From: Ruminococcus sp. | Lineage (GTDB): Bacteria > Bacillota > Clostridia > Oscillospirales > Ruminococcaceae | Reading direction: 5' to 3' | DNA: 64,000 nucleotides | Assembly: GCA_017543595.1 (NCBI GenBank) | Contig: JAFYFU010000088.1 | Coordinates: 1-64,000, forward strand | Shown here: positions 41,401 through 49,309 of the stretch, in pieces | How positions within the stretch are numbered: position 1 is the stretch's first letter | Layout of the letters: each line of letters begins with the position of its first letter | Translations under genes and position numbers: made by a program | The notes under the pieces: generated by a model | What the model saw: the letters and a program-made list of their open reading frames with translations, nothing else | The model's database searches: none | What the model was told of the DNA's origin: nothing

Positions 41401-41647
41401 GAGAAAAATTTCTGACGGAGAACCGAACGTTGTTACTCTCCTCGAAAGCGGAAAAATTCACTATGTTATTTCGACTTCCGCAAAGGGCAGACTTCCCGAA
41501 CGTGACAGCGTTAAGATGAGAAGAAAATCAATAGAGCGTGGTGTTTGCTCTCTCACAGCAATTGATACCGCTAAATCTCTTGTGAAAGTTCTTGAATCCG
41601 GCAGAACAATAAATGACGTTGAACTTATTGACATAACAGAAATATAA
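38456..41647 (+). CDS. carB: Carbamoyl-phosphate synthase large subunit
   Basis: The 1063-residue protein is full length: two homologous ATP-grasp halves ([20 protein letters not shown] near the start and [20 protein letters not shown] near 555), each with VEVNPR or IEVNPRSSR metal-site motifs, and a C-terminal MGS-like allosteric domain (about 930-1063). It makes carbamoyl phosphate from bicarbonate, ammonia and two ATP for pyrimidine and arginine synthesis. GGAG lies about 10 bases before ATG 38456, inside carA. Confidence 0.97.
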   Translation: [1063 protein letters not shown]

Positions 41648-41652
41648 TCAAA

Positions 41653-41700
41653 AGGAAAATTTGCACCTTGACCTGAAAATGCAAATTTGACAATTTGAAA
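41653..41700 (+). repeat. Reduced copy of the structured intergenic repeat
   Basis: AGGAAA, outer arms AAATTTGCA/TGCAAATTT (9 bp), a short CCTTGACCTGAAAA remnant in place of the inner hairpin, and the tail GACAATTTGAAA. It ends 12 bases before the mscS-like ATG. Confidence 0.75.
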
Positions 41701-41712
41701 TAAGGTGATTTT

Positions 41713-42606
41713 ATGACAACTGCCGAAATAATTGAAACAACTCAGGAAACTACGGAAGTGACTTATGCCGCATTGGAGGCTGTTCAGGAACAGGTTGACA
41801 AGGCTTCGGGCTTTGTCGAAAAATCAAGAGAATATTTAAGCCGTGCCTTGCCTCTTGTCGCAATAGCTTTAATTATTTTTGTACTCGGCATATTTCTCTC
41901 GAAACTTATCTCGAAAATCTTTGCAAGAACTCTGAAAAATGCAAATATTGACGGCACGGCTAAAAATTTCCTTGTATCTCTTGTGAGAATCTTTCTGTAT
42001 ATCATGGTTGCGATAATGGCTCTTTCATTTATGAATGTCCCAATGTCGTCAATTATAACCGTTTTCGGTGCGGCAGGTCTTGCCGTCAGCCTTGCTTTGC
42101 AAAACTGTCTTTCAAATCTCTGCGGAGGATTTATTCTGCTTTTTTCAAAGCTTTTCTCCGCAGGAGATATGATTGAACTTGACGGTACTTCGGGAAGAGT
42201 CGAATCAATCGGTATTTTATATACAAAAATAAATACTCTCGACAACAAGACTGTTTTCATCCCGAACGGCAAAGTCTCGGACGCTAAAATTATAAACTAT
42301 ACTGAAAGCCCCACAAGAAGAATTGACCTCTGCTTTGATATCGCTTACAGCGCAGATTTCAACAAAGCAAGGGAAACTGTCCTTGAAATTATCGGGGACA
42401 ACAAAAATATACTTCAAAGTCCTGCGCCCGTTGTCAGAATGTCAGCCCATAAGGAAAGTTCCGTTTCAATAGATGTCCTCATATGGGTCATGAATCAGGA
42501 TTACTATACCGTAAGATATGACATGATTGAAAATGTAAAGGCAGGATTTGAAAAGAATAATATAGAAATTCCGTTTAATCAGCTTGACATACATATGAAA
42601 GATTAA
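41713..42606 (+). CDS. MscS-family mechanosensitive channel
   Basis: The 297-residue protein has three membrane segments (about 44-66, 86-108 and 112-140). The pore helix FGAAGLAVSLALQNCLSNLC is Gly/Ala-rich as in MscS. The beta domain (about 145-205: AGDMIELDGTSGRVESIGIL, FIPNGKVSDAKIINY) and the C-terminal alpha/beta domain follow. The channel is expected to release solutes on hypo-osmotic shock. AAGGTGAT precedes ATG 41713, directly after a reduced structured repeat. Confidence 0.93.
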   Translation: MTTAEIIETTQETTEVTYAALEAVQEQVDKASGFVEKSREYLSRALPLVAIALIIFVLGIFLSKLISKIFARTLKNANIDGTAKNFLVSLVRIFLYIMVAIMALSFMNVPMSSIITVFGAAGLAVSLALQNCLSNLCGGFILLFSKLFSAGDMIELDGTSGRVESIGILYTKINTLDNKTVFIPNGKVSDAKIINYTESPTRRIDLCFDIAYSADFNKARETVLEIIGDNKNILQSPAPVVRMSAHKESSVSIDVLIWVMNQDYYTVRYDMIENVKAGFEKNNIEIPFNQLDIHMKD

Positions 42607-42639
42607 TTCGGAACGTATAATTTGAATCAGGAGGTTTTA

Positions 42640-43866
42640 ATGAATATTGATATAGCTGTTATCGGGGGCGGTGCTTCGGGACTTACTGCCGCTATTGAGG
42701 CGAAAAAAATATGCCCGTTTGCAAAAGTTTCAATAATTGAAAAATTACCGAAATGCGGTAAAAAAATTACCGCAACGGGAAACGGAAAATGCAATCTCAG
42801 CAACGTTAACCTTTCCGAAAAAAATTATCACGGCTCTGTAAAGGCTATGAATATAATTAAAAATGCTCCCGATTATTATGAATTTTTTACCAAAACTCTC
42901 GGCGTCCTCTGCGTTACGGGTTCTGAGGGCAGACAGGGCGGTGTCTATCCGTCAAGCAACAGTGCCTCCACGGTTCTCGGTGCGTTAAGACTTAAAACAG
43001 CCGAACTCGGCATAGACGAAATCTGCGATTTCAACGTGGTTTCCGTAAAGCAGACAAAAAACGGCTTTGTCGTTTCCTCTGATAACAATGAGGTTTTTTG
43101 CAGAAAATTAATAATCGCCTGCGGAGGATATGCAGGTACTTCTTTCGGCACAGACGGCTCAATGCTCAGAATTTTAAGGGATATGGGCTATAAAATAAGC
43201 AAAATTTCCCCCGCAGTCGCTCCCCTGAAAGCAGACCGCAAACAGCTTAAAGGGCTGAAAGGTATAAGGGCTAAGGGAAATATTTCCGCCGTTTATAAAA
43301 ATAAAATCCTCCGCACCGAAAAAGGCGAAATTCAATTCAATGAGGATAATATCTCAGGGGTCTGCGTTTTCAATCTCGCCTATCTTTTCAGGGATTACGA
43401 AAATCTTGTCCTTATGGCTGACATAATGCCACATATGAATGAAAACGAACTCGCCGATTATCTCGTATGCATACGCAAAATGAGAAGAATCTATCCCCTC
43501 GAAGAACTCCTTACAGGACTTTTTGTCAGAAATCTTTCTCTGTATCTGGTTAAAAATATTCTTGGAAAATCCCCTGAAAGCCTTATTTCTTCACTCTCGG
43601 ACAACGATATCAGGGTTATCGCACACAGAATAAAAAAGCTTGAATTTAATGTCACAGGCTGTTCTTCATGGCAGAACGCTCAGGCTACTTACGGCGGTAT
43701 CCATGCAGACTGCATAACCGACAAGCTTGAATCAAGATTACATAAGGGAATTTATTTCTGCGGCGAAATTCTCGATACTGTCGGCGACTGCGGAGGATAT
43801 AACTTGCAGTTTGCATGGTCATCGGGAATAACCGCAGGAAGAAACTGCGGGAGAGATTTAAAATAA
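42640..43866 (+). CDS. HI0933/BaiN-family FAD-dependent protein
   Basis: The 408-residue flavoprotein starts at ATG 42640 behind AGGAGG. It has an N-terminal dinucleotide site (IAVIGGGASGLTAAIEAKK), the family motif KCGKKITATGNGKCNLSN (about 42-59), and the C-terminal CGEILDTVGDCGGYNLQFAWSSG region. Members bind FAD; BaiN has been linked to bile acid reduction, but most are uncharacterised, so no substrate is claimed. It is followed by a nested pair of structured repeats. Confidence 0.9.
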   Translation: MNIDIAVIGGGASGLTAAIEAKKICPFAKVSIIEKLPKCGKKITATGNGKCNLSNVNLSEKNYHGSVKAMNIIKNAPDYYEFFTKTLGVLCVTGSEGRQGGVYPSSNSASTVLGALRLKTAELGIDEICDFNVVSVKQTKNGFVVSSDNNEVFCRKLIIACGGYAGTSFGTDGSMLRILRDMGYKISKISPAVAPLKADRKQLKGLKGIRAKGNISAVYKNKILRTEKGEIQFNEDNISGVCVFNLAYLFRDYENLVLMADIMPHMNENELADYLVCIRKMRRIYPLEELLTGLFVRNLSLYLVKNILGKSPESLISSLSDNDIRVIAHRIKKLEFNVTGCSSWQNAQATYGGIHADCITDKLESRLHKGIYFCGEILDTVGDCGGYNLQFAWSSGITAGRNCGRDLK

Positions 43867-44054
43867 GGGGGTTTGGGGGAATAAAGCCGCCCCTTGACCT
43901 GAAAGTGAACGAAGCACAAGGAAAATTTGCGCCTTGTCATGAAAGTGAACGGAGCAAAGCGAAGTGAACGAAATGACAAGCCACGAAAGCGCAAATTTGA
44001 CGATTTTAAATAGCAGTGAACGAAAGGTCAAGATTACAAAGGGCGGCTTCCCCC
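43867..44054 (+). repeat. Structured repeat with a second copy nested in its loop
   Basis: The outer G/C-run copy is split: left part 43867-43917 (AAAGCCGCCCC, TTGACCTGAAAGTGAACG) and right part 44013-44054 (GCAGTGAACG, AGGTCAAGATTACAAA, GGGCGGCTTCCCCC). Between them 43919-44010 is a complete AGGAAA-form copy with outer arms AAATTTGCGC/GCGCAAATTT and inner arms CTTGTCAT/ATGACAAG. The arms of both copies remain complementary. Confidence 0.9.
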
Positions 44055-44063
44055 ATTTTAAAT

Positions 44064-45653
44064 ATGATTAGAATAAATAATATTAAAGTTCCGCTTGATT
44101 TTGATTTTGATAATCTTAAAAGTTTTATTTCAAAAAAATTCTGTATAAATAATCTCAAAGATGTTAAATTATCAAAGAAATCTGTTGACGCAAGAAAAAA
44201 ATCAGACGTTCATTTTATTGTTTCAGTCGATATTTCAGCGGAAAACGAAAATAAATTACTGAAAAAAATTAAAAATGCCGTTTTAATTGAAAAATATAAT
44301 TATAAAATTAAATATGTTCCCATTGATTGTGAAAGACCCGTTATTGTCGGGTTCGGTCCTGCGGGAATGTTTGCAGGTCTGGTTCTCGCACTGTCGGGCG
44401 CAAGACCCATAATCCTCGAAAGAGGAGGCGATGTTGACAGCAGAATTGAGGCTGTTGAAAACTTCCGCAAAACAGGCATTTTAAACACCGAAAACAATGT
44501 TCAGTTCGGTGAAGGCGGTGCGGGGACTTTCTCGGACGGAAAACTCACCACGGGTATCAAGGATAAAAGAATAAGTTGGATTTTTAAGAAATTCGTTGAG
44601 TTCAGTGCGCCCAATGAGATTTTGTACCTCGCAAAGCCCCATATCGGTACGGACAAATTAAGACAGGTAGTTAAAAATTTAAGGGAGAAAATTATTTCCC
44701 TCGGCGGTCAGGTTATTTTCAATGCAAAATTCTGCGGTTTTGAAACGGAAAATAATTGCATTTCTTCCGTATCATACCAAAAAAACGGGGAATTATATAC
44801 AGTAAACACACATAATTTGATTCTTGCAACGGGTCACAGCGCAAGAGATGTATTTGAACTTTTATATAATAAAAATATATATCTCACTCAGAAAAATTTT
44901 GCCGTGGGTGTGAGAATCGAACACAAAAGAAAAGATATAAATAAAGCTATGTACGGCGCATTTGCCGAAAATCCAAACCTTAAAGCCGCTGATTACAAGC
45001 TTGTAATTCATCTTCCAAACGGCAGAACGCTATATACTTTCTGTATGTGTCCGGGGGGAGAAGTTGTTGCGGCTTCTTCCGAAAATAACAGGCTTGCCGT
45101 CAACGGCATGAGTTATTTTTCCCGTGATGCGGAAAATTCAAATTCCGCACTTCTCGTCAATGTGGATACTTCGGATTTCGGCAGCAGTCACCCACTCGCA
45201 GGTATGTATTTTCAGCGAAATATAGAGGAAAAAGCTTTTATTTCAGGTGGCGGGGATTATTCCGCTCCCGTATGCACTGTCGGGGATTTGCTCGGAACAA
45301 AATCAAAAAATAATCCTGTTATTCCGTCTTATCGTCCGTCTTGCAAATATGCCCTGCCTGATGAATACCTCCCTGATTTCGTCTGTGAAAGCCTCAGACT
45401 CGGTATCCCCGAAATGGGCAGGAAAATCAGCGGTTTCGACAATCCTGCGGCAGTTCTCACGGGCGTTGAAAGCAGAAGCAGTTCCCCTGTCAGAATATCA
45501 AGAAATGAAAACCTGCAATCCGTTTCGGTGAACGGTCTTTTCCCGTGCGGTGAGGGCGCAGGCTATGCGGGCGGTATAGTTTCCGCAGCCGTTGACGGCA
45601 TGAAATGCGCTGAAATGATAATAGATTTACAAGGAGGTCAGTATGAAAATTAA
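44064..45653 (+). CDS. FAD-dependent dehydrogenase, COG2509 type
   Basis: The 529-residue protein has an N-terminal small domain (about 1-90), the dinucleotide motif VIVGFGPAGMFAGLVLAL (about 103-120) and GEGGAGTFSDGKLTTG (about 155-170), which mark the uncharacterised NAD(FAD)-utilising COG2509 family. Substrate unknown. ATG 44064 lies only 9 bases after a structured repeat and has no recognisable ribosome site. A GTG at 44016 lies inside the repeat. The MIRINN start matches what is usual for the family, so 44064 is preferred. Its end overlaps the next gene by 11 bases. Confidence 0.88.
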   Translation: MIRINNIKVPLDFDFDNLKSFISKKFCINNLKDVKLSKKSVDARKKSDVHFIVSVDISAENENKLLKKIKNAVLIEKYNYKIKYVPIDCERPVIVGFGPAGMFAGLVLALSGARPIILERGGDVDSRIEAVENFRKTGILNTENNVQFGEGGAGTFSDGKLTTGIKDKRISWIFKKFVEFSAPNEILYLAKPHIGTDKLRQVVKNLREKIISLGGQVIFNAKFCGFETENNCISSVSYQKNGELYTVNTHNLILATGHSARDVFELLYNKNIYLTQKNFAVGVRIEHKRKDINKAMYGAFAENPNLKAADYKLVIHLPNGRTLYTFCMCPGGEVVAASSENNRLAVNGMSYFSRDAENSNSALLVNVDTSDFGSSHPLAGMYFQRNIEEKAFISGGGDYSAPVCTVGDLLGTKSKNNPVIPSYRPSCKYALPDEYLPDFVCESLRLGIPEMGRKISGFDNPAAVLTGVESRSSSPVRISRNENLQSVSVNGLFPCGEGAGYAGGIVSAAVDGMKCAEMIIDLQGGQYEN

Positions 45654-45906
45654 TGTTATCGGCGGAGAAATCAGCCGACAGGAAATTGATGAGTATATCG
45701 AATACGGCAGAAAAAAATATGTCGGCAGACAGATAACAGGCATTGATATTACATTGGACGGCGATTTCGTGAACCTTGAATTTCATTTCGGCGACACGGA
45801 TTTTCAGCGTGCATACAGAAGTGCTGACTATCTTGTGAACGATATGGATAAAATCAATGACGCAAAACAATCCGAATTTAAAGAGAAAGAAAAACACAAG
45901 GTATAA
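45643..45906 (+). CDS. Conserved small protein (often labelled anaerobic NTP reductase-like)
   Basis: The 87-residue protein (MKINVIGGEISRQEIDEYIE...FQRAYRSADYL) matches a short Firmicutes family frequently annotated as anaerobic ribonucleotide reductase. It has none of the radical or allosteric parts of NrdD and is far too short, so that label is doubtful. It contains no Cys. AGGAGG precedes ATG 45643, and it is coupled to the flavoprotein upstream and rsmA downstream. Function unknown. Confidence 0.7.
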   Translation: MKINVIGGEISRQEIDEYIEYGRKKYVGRQITGIDITLDGDFVNLEFHFGDTDFQRAYRSADYLVNDMDKINDAKQSEFKEKEKHKV

Positions 45907-45909
45907 TTT

Positions 45910-46761
45910 ATGAATTTAACTAATATCAGTACAATCAGGGACGTAATGTCAAGAAACGGTTTCAATTTCTCAAAAAGCCTCGGTCAGAATTTTATCATAA
46001 ATCCTGATATCTGCCCGAAAATAGCCGAATACGGCAACGCAAAACAAGGTTTCGGAATAATTGAAATCGGTACGGGTGTAGGTGTTCTCACAAAGGAACT
46101 CGCTCTCCGTGCGGATAAAGTTGTTGCCGTTGAAATCGACAAAAGACTTATGCCCGTTCTGAATGAAACTCTTGCCGAATTTGACAATATTAAAATTATT
46201 AACGATGATGTCATGAAATGCGATTTGCACAAGATAATAGATGAGGAATTTAAAGGGCTGAAAGTCGCTGTCTGTGCAAATCTCCCCTATTATATAACTT
46301 CTCCGATTATTATGATGCTCCTTGAAAATAATCTCCCCGTTGAATCAATAACTGTTATGGTTCAGAAAGAGGCTGCCGACAGGCTTTGTGCCGATATCGG
46401 AACAAGAAATTCAGGTGCTATTACTGTCGGAGTGAATTATTACGGAAATGCAGAAAAATTATTCAGCGTTTCAAGGGGAAATTTCATGCCCTCCCCGAAT
46501 GTCGATTCGGCTGTTATAAGAATTAATTTAAATCATGAAAGAAAATTTGACGAAATTCAGGAAAAATTTTTCTTTTCAATGGTCAAGGCGGGATTCTCCC
46601 AGAGAAGAAAAACTATTGCAAATTCTCTCTCTCAGATTGGAATTGACAAGCAGAAAGTTTATTCCTCCCTCAGAAATATGAATCTTTCGGAGACTTCACG
46701 AATTGAACAGCTTAACATGAATCAGCTTATTGATTTGTCAACAAGGCTGAACGAAAAATAA
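45910..46761 (+). CDS. rsmA: 16S rRNA dimethyladenosine methyltransferase
   Basis: The 283-residue protein has SLGQNFIINPDICPKIAEY at the N-terminus, the SAM site EIGTGVGVLTKELA (about 49-62), the catalytic NLPYYITSPIIM (about 124-135) and the C-terminal FSQRRKTIANSL. It dimethylates two adenines near the 3' end of 16S rRNA. Its stop overlaps the start of cbiL (TAATG), so a housekeeping gene leads straight into the cobalamin operon. Confidence 0.96.
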   Translation: MNLTNISTIRDVMSRNGFNFSKSLGQNFIINPDICPKIAEYGNAKQGFGIIEIGTGVGVLTKELALRADKVVAVEIDKRLMPVLNETLAEFDNIKIINDDVMKCDLHKIIDEEFKGLKVAVCANLPYYITSPIIMMLLENNLPVESITVMVQKEAADRLCADIGTRNSGAITVGVNYYGNAEKLFSVSRGNFMPSPNVDSAVIRINLNHERKFDEIQEKFFFSMVKAGFSQRRKTIANSLSQIGIDKQKVYSSLRNMNLSETSRIEQLNMNQLIDLSTRLNEK

Positions 46762-47435
46762 TGGGTATATTCTATGGTGTCAGTGTCGGTTCTGGCGACC
46801 CTGAATTAATTACTTTAAAGGCTGTAAAAATTATCGAGAAATGCCCCATGATAATTGCCCCCCGTACAGGCGAAAATTCCCTTGCTTTGTCGATAGCGGA
46901 AAAAATTATGGATTTTTCGGGCAAAAAAATAATCTATGCGGATTTTCCAATGTCAAAAGATGAGAATATCCTGAAAAATAATTATTTAAACATATCCGAT
47001 ATGATATGCCGTGAACTTGAATTTAATGATGTCGCTATGCTGAATTTAGGCGATATTTCGATATATTCGACTTTTTCGTATATCGCTGACATTATTGAAA
47101 AAAGGGGCTTTGAAGTCGTGAGATGTTCAGGGGTTACAAGTTTCTGTGCCTGTGCAAATGCCTGCGGAATAAGCCTTACAGATAAAAATATGCCCGTAAT
47201 TATTATCCCTTACGGGTGCGAAAATTTTGATAGTTTAATTAATTCATACGGCACGAAAATTATTATGAAATGCGGTAAAAATACCGATAAATTAATAAAT
47301 ATTCTCAAAGAATCAAATTTATTGAACAATACTTATGCCGTTGAAAACTGCGGGCTTGAAAACCAGAAAATTCTCAAAGGAAATGAAATAACCAATGATT
47401 TGGGCTATTTCACGGTGTTTATAGTCAATGCTTGA
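46761..47435 (+). CDS. cbiL: Cobalt-factor II C20-methyltransferase
   Basis: The 224-residue SAM-dependent tetrapyrrole methylase has the family start FYGVSVGSGDPELITLKAVK and the central MLNLGDISIYSTFSYI. It methylates C20 of the cobalt-precorrin-2 ring, the first ring-modifying step after cobalt insertion. First gene of the 17-gene cobalamin block, with no riboswitch before it; ATG overlaps the rsmA stop. Confidence 0.93.
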   Translation: MGIFYGVSVGSGDPELITLKAVKIIEKCPMIIAPRTGENSLALSIAEKIMDFSGKKIIYADFPMSKDENILKNNYLNISDMICRELEFNDVAMLNLGDISIYSTFSYIADIIEKRGFEVVRCSGVTSFCACANACGISLTDKNMPVIIIPYGCENFDSLINSYGTKIIMKCGKNTDKLINILKESNLLNNTYAVENCGLENQKILKGNEITNDLGYFTVFIVNA

Positions 47436-48567
47436 AAGATATGTCTTTGTCGGAAATAAAAAATTAAGGTGCGGATATACTACGGGGTCATGTGCAACCG
47501 CAGCCGCAAAAGCTGCCGCATTTATGCTTCTAACAGGGAAAATTACGGATTTTTCCGATATAGTCACCCCCGACAACACTCCCCTGCACCTTGACATAAT
47601 AAATCAGGAAATAGGCGAAAATTATGCCTCATGTGCCGTCATAAAGGACGGCGGTGATGACCCCGATATAACTTCGGGACTTGAAATTTATGCCCGTGTT
47701 TCGCTTATTCCCTGCGGTATCGAAATAACAGGCGGTAAGGGCGTGGGAATCGTCACGAAAGCAGGTCTTGACCAGCCTGTCGGAGAATATGCCATAAATT
47801 CAACGCCAAGAAAGACAATAAAATCCGCTGTTTCGGAAATTGCCGAAGAACTGGGATATTCGGGCGGTTTTCATGTGGAAATTTCCGTCCCCGAAGGCGA
47901 AAAAACCGCAGAAAAAACCTATAACCCAAGAATGGGAATTGTCGGCGGTATCTCCATAATCGGCACTTCGGGAATTGTCGAACCTATGAGCAATTCCGCA
48001 CTTGTCGAAACTATTCGCACTGAATCGAAAATGTTGAAAATGCAGGGCGTTGAAAATATGCTTCTCACCCTCGGAAATTACAGCGAAACTTTTATAAATG
48101 ACAAAATGCCGTTTTCCCTCGGAAACAGCGTAAAATGCAGTAATTTTATAGGTGATGCCCTCGAAATCGCAAAAGAGCTTGAATTTAAATCAGTCCTGAT
48201 TGTCGGGCATATCGGAAAACTCGTGAAACTCGGTGCAGGTATCATGAACACACATTCGGCTTTTGCGGACGGAAGAATGGAAGTTCTGACTTCATGCGGG
48301 GCAATTGCAGGCGTAAACAGCGATATTTTGAGGAATATTCAGGATTGTGCCACTGTCGATTCTGCACTTGATATCCTCGAAAATTCGGGGCTTGTCAATG
48401 AAATTTTATCCGCTCTGATTAAAAAAATTGAATATCACCTGAATATAAAGTCAGCAAATTTAATTAAAATCGGTGCGGTTGTTTTCTCTTTCAAGCACGA
48501 ATTTGTCCTGAAAACTCAAAATGCGGACGAAATTATTAAACTTATCACGGAGGAAGAAAATGGTTGA
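47428..48567 (+). CDS. cbiD: Cobalt-precorrin-5B C1-methyltransferase
   Basis: The 379-residue protein shows the CbiD signature LRCGYTTGSCATAAAKAA (about 11-28) and VTKAGLDQPVGEYAIN. It methylates C1 in the anaerobic (early cobalt) route. CbiD is a marker of that route, as opposed to the oxygen-dependent CobF. It overlaps cbiL by 8 bases and cbiF by 8 bases. Confidence 0.95.
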   Translation: MLERYVFVGNKKLRCGYTTGSCATAAAKAAAFMLLTGKITDFSDIVTPDNTPLHLDIINQEIGENYASCAVIKDGGDDPDITSGLEIYARVSLIPCGIEITGGKGVGIVTKAGLDQPVGEYAINSTPRKTIKSAVSEIAEELGYSGGFHVEISVPEGEKTAEKTYNPRMGIVGGISIIGTSGIVEPMSNSALVETIRTESKMLKMQGVENMLLTLGNYSETFINDKMPFSLGNSVKCSNFIGDALEIAKELEFKSVLIVGHIGKLVKLGAGIMNTHSAFADGRMEVLTSCGAIAGVNSDILRNIQDCATVDSALDILENSGLVNEILSALIKKIEYHLNIKSANLIKIGAVVFSFKHEFVLKTQNADEIIKLITEEENG

Positions 48568-49309
48568 TTTTGTGGGTGCAGGCTGTGGGGCTGTTGACCT
48601 CATAACGCTGAGAGGAAAATTTTTAATCGAAAATGCGGACGTGATAATTTATGCAGGCTCGCTTGTAAATCCCGAATTATTGCAGTTTGCAAAGTCTGAC
48701 TGTCAGGTTTTCGACAGCTCGAAAATGACCCTTGATGAAGTGATTGAAGTGATAAAAAATGCCGAAAAATCGGGCAAAAATACCGTAAGACTGCATACGG
48801 GCGACCCGTCATTATATGGCGCAATAAGGGAACAAATGGACAGGCTGAACGCCCTCGGAATTGAGTACAAAATCTGCCCCGGAGTGAGTTCGTTCTGCGG
48901 TGCGGCGGCGGCTCTCAAAGCCGAATACACGCTCCCCGATGTTTCGCAGACCGTGATAATTACCCGAATGGCGGGGCGGACACCCGTTCCCGAACGGGAA
49001 AGCATTGAAAAACTTGCCGCACACGGTTCGACTATGGTAATATTTTTAAGTACGTCCATGCTTGAAAAGCTGTCGGAAGAACTGATTAAAGGCGGTTACA
49101 AACCCGAAACTCCTGCGGCAATTGTCTATAAGGCAAGCTGGAAAAATGAAAAAATTTTGCGGTGCAAAGTTTCAGAACTCGCCCAAACCGCAGAAAAATA
49201 TAATATCAAAAAAACCGCTCTTATAACTGTCGGTAATTTTCTTGGTGATAATTACTCTCTGTCTAAACTCTACGACCCGAATTTTGAAACGGAGTTCAGA
49301 AAAATATGA
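48560..49309 (+). CDS. cbiF: Cobalt-precorrin-4 C11-methyltransferase
   Basis: The 249-residue methylase has VDFVGAGCGAVDLITLRG at the N-terminus, VRLHTGDPSLYGAIREQM (about 70-88) and the SAM-binding PGVSSFCGAAAAL. ATG 48560 follows GGAGGAAGAAA inside cbiD; an upstream in-frame start is not preferred. It methylates C11. Confidence 0.95.
   Translation: MVDFVGAGCGAVDLITLRGKFLIENADVIIYAGSLVNPELLQFAKSDCQVFDSSKMTLDEVIEVIKNAEKSGKNTVRLHTGDPSLYGAIREQMDRLNALGIEYKICPGVSSFCGAAAALKAEYTLPDVSQTVIITRMAGRTPVPERESIEKLAAHGSTMVIFLSTSMLEKLSEELIKGGYKPETPAAIVYKASWKNEKILRCKVSELAQTAEKYNIKKTALITVGNFLGDNYSLSKLYDPNFETEFRKI

Noticed and set aside
45643..45906. Calling this gene an anaerobic ribonucleotide reductase
   Set aside because: The product has 87 residues, no Cys and no glycyl-radical region; the common label seems to be a carried-over annotation.
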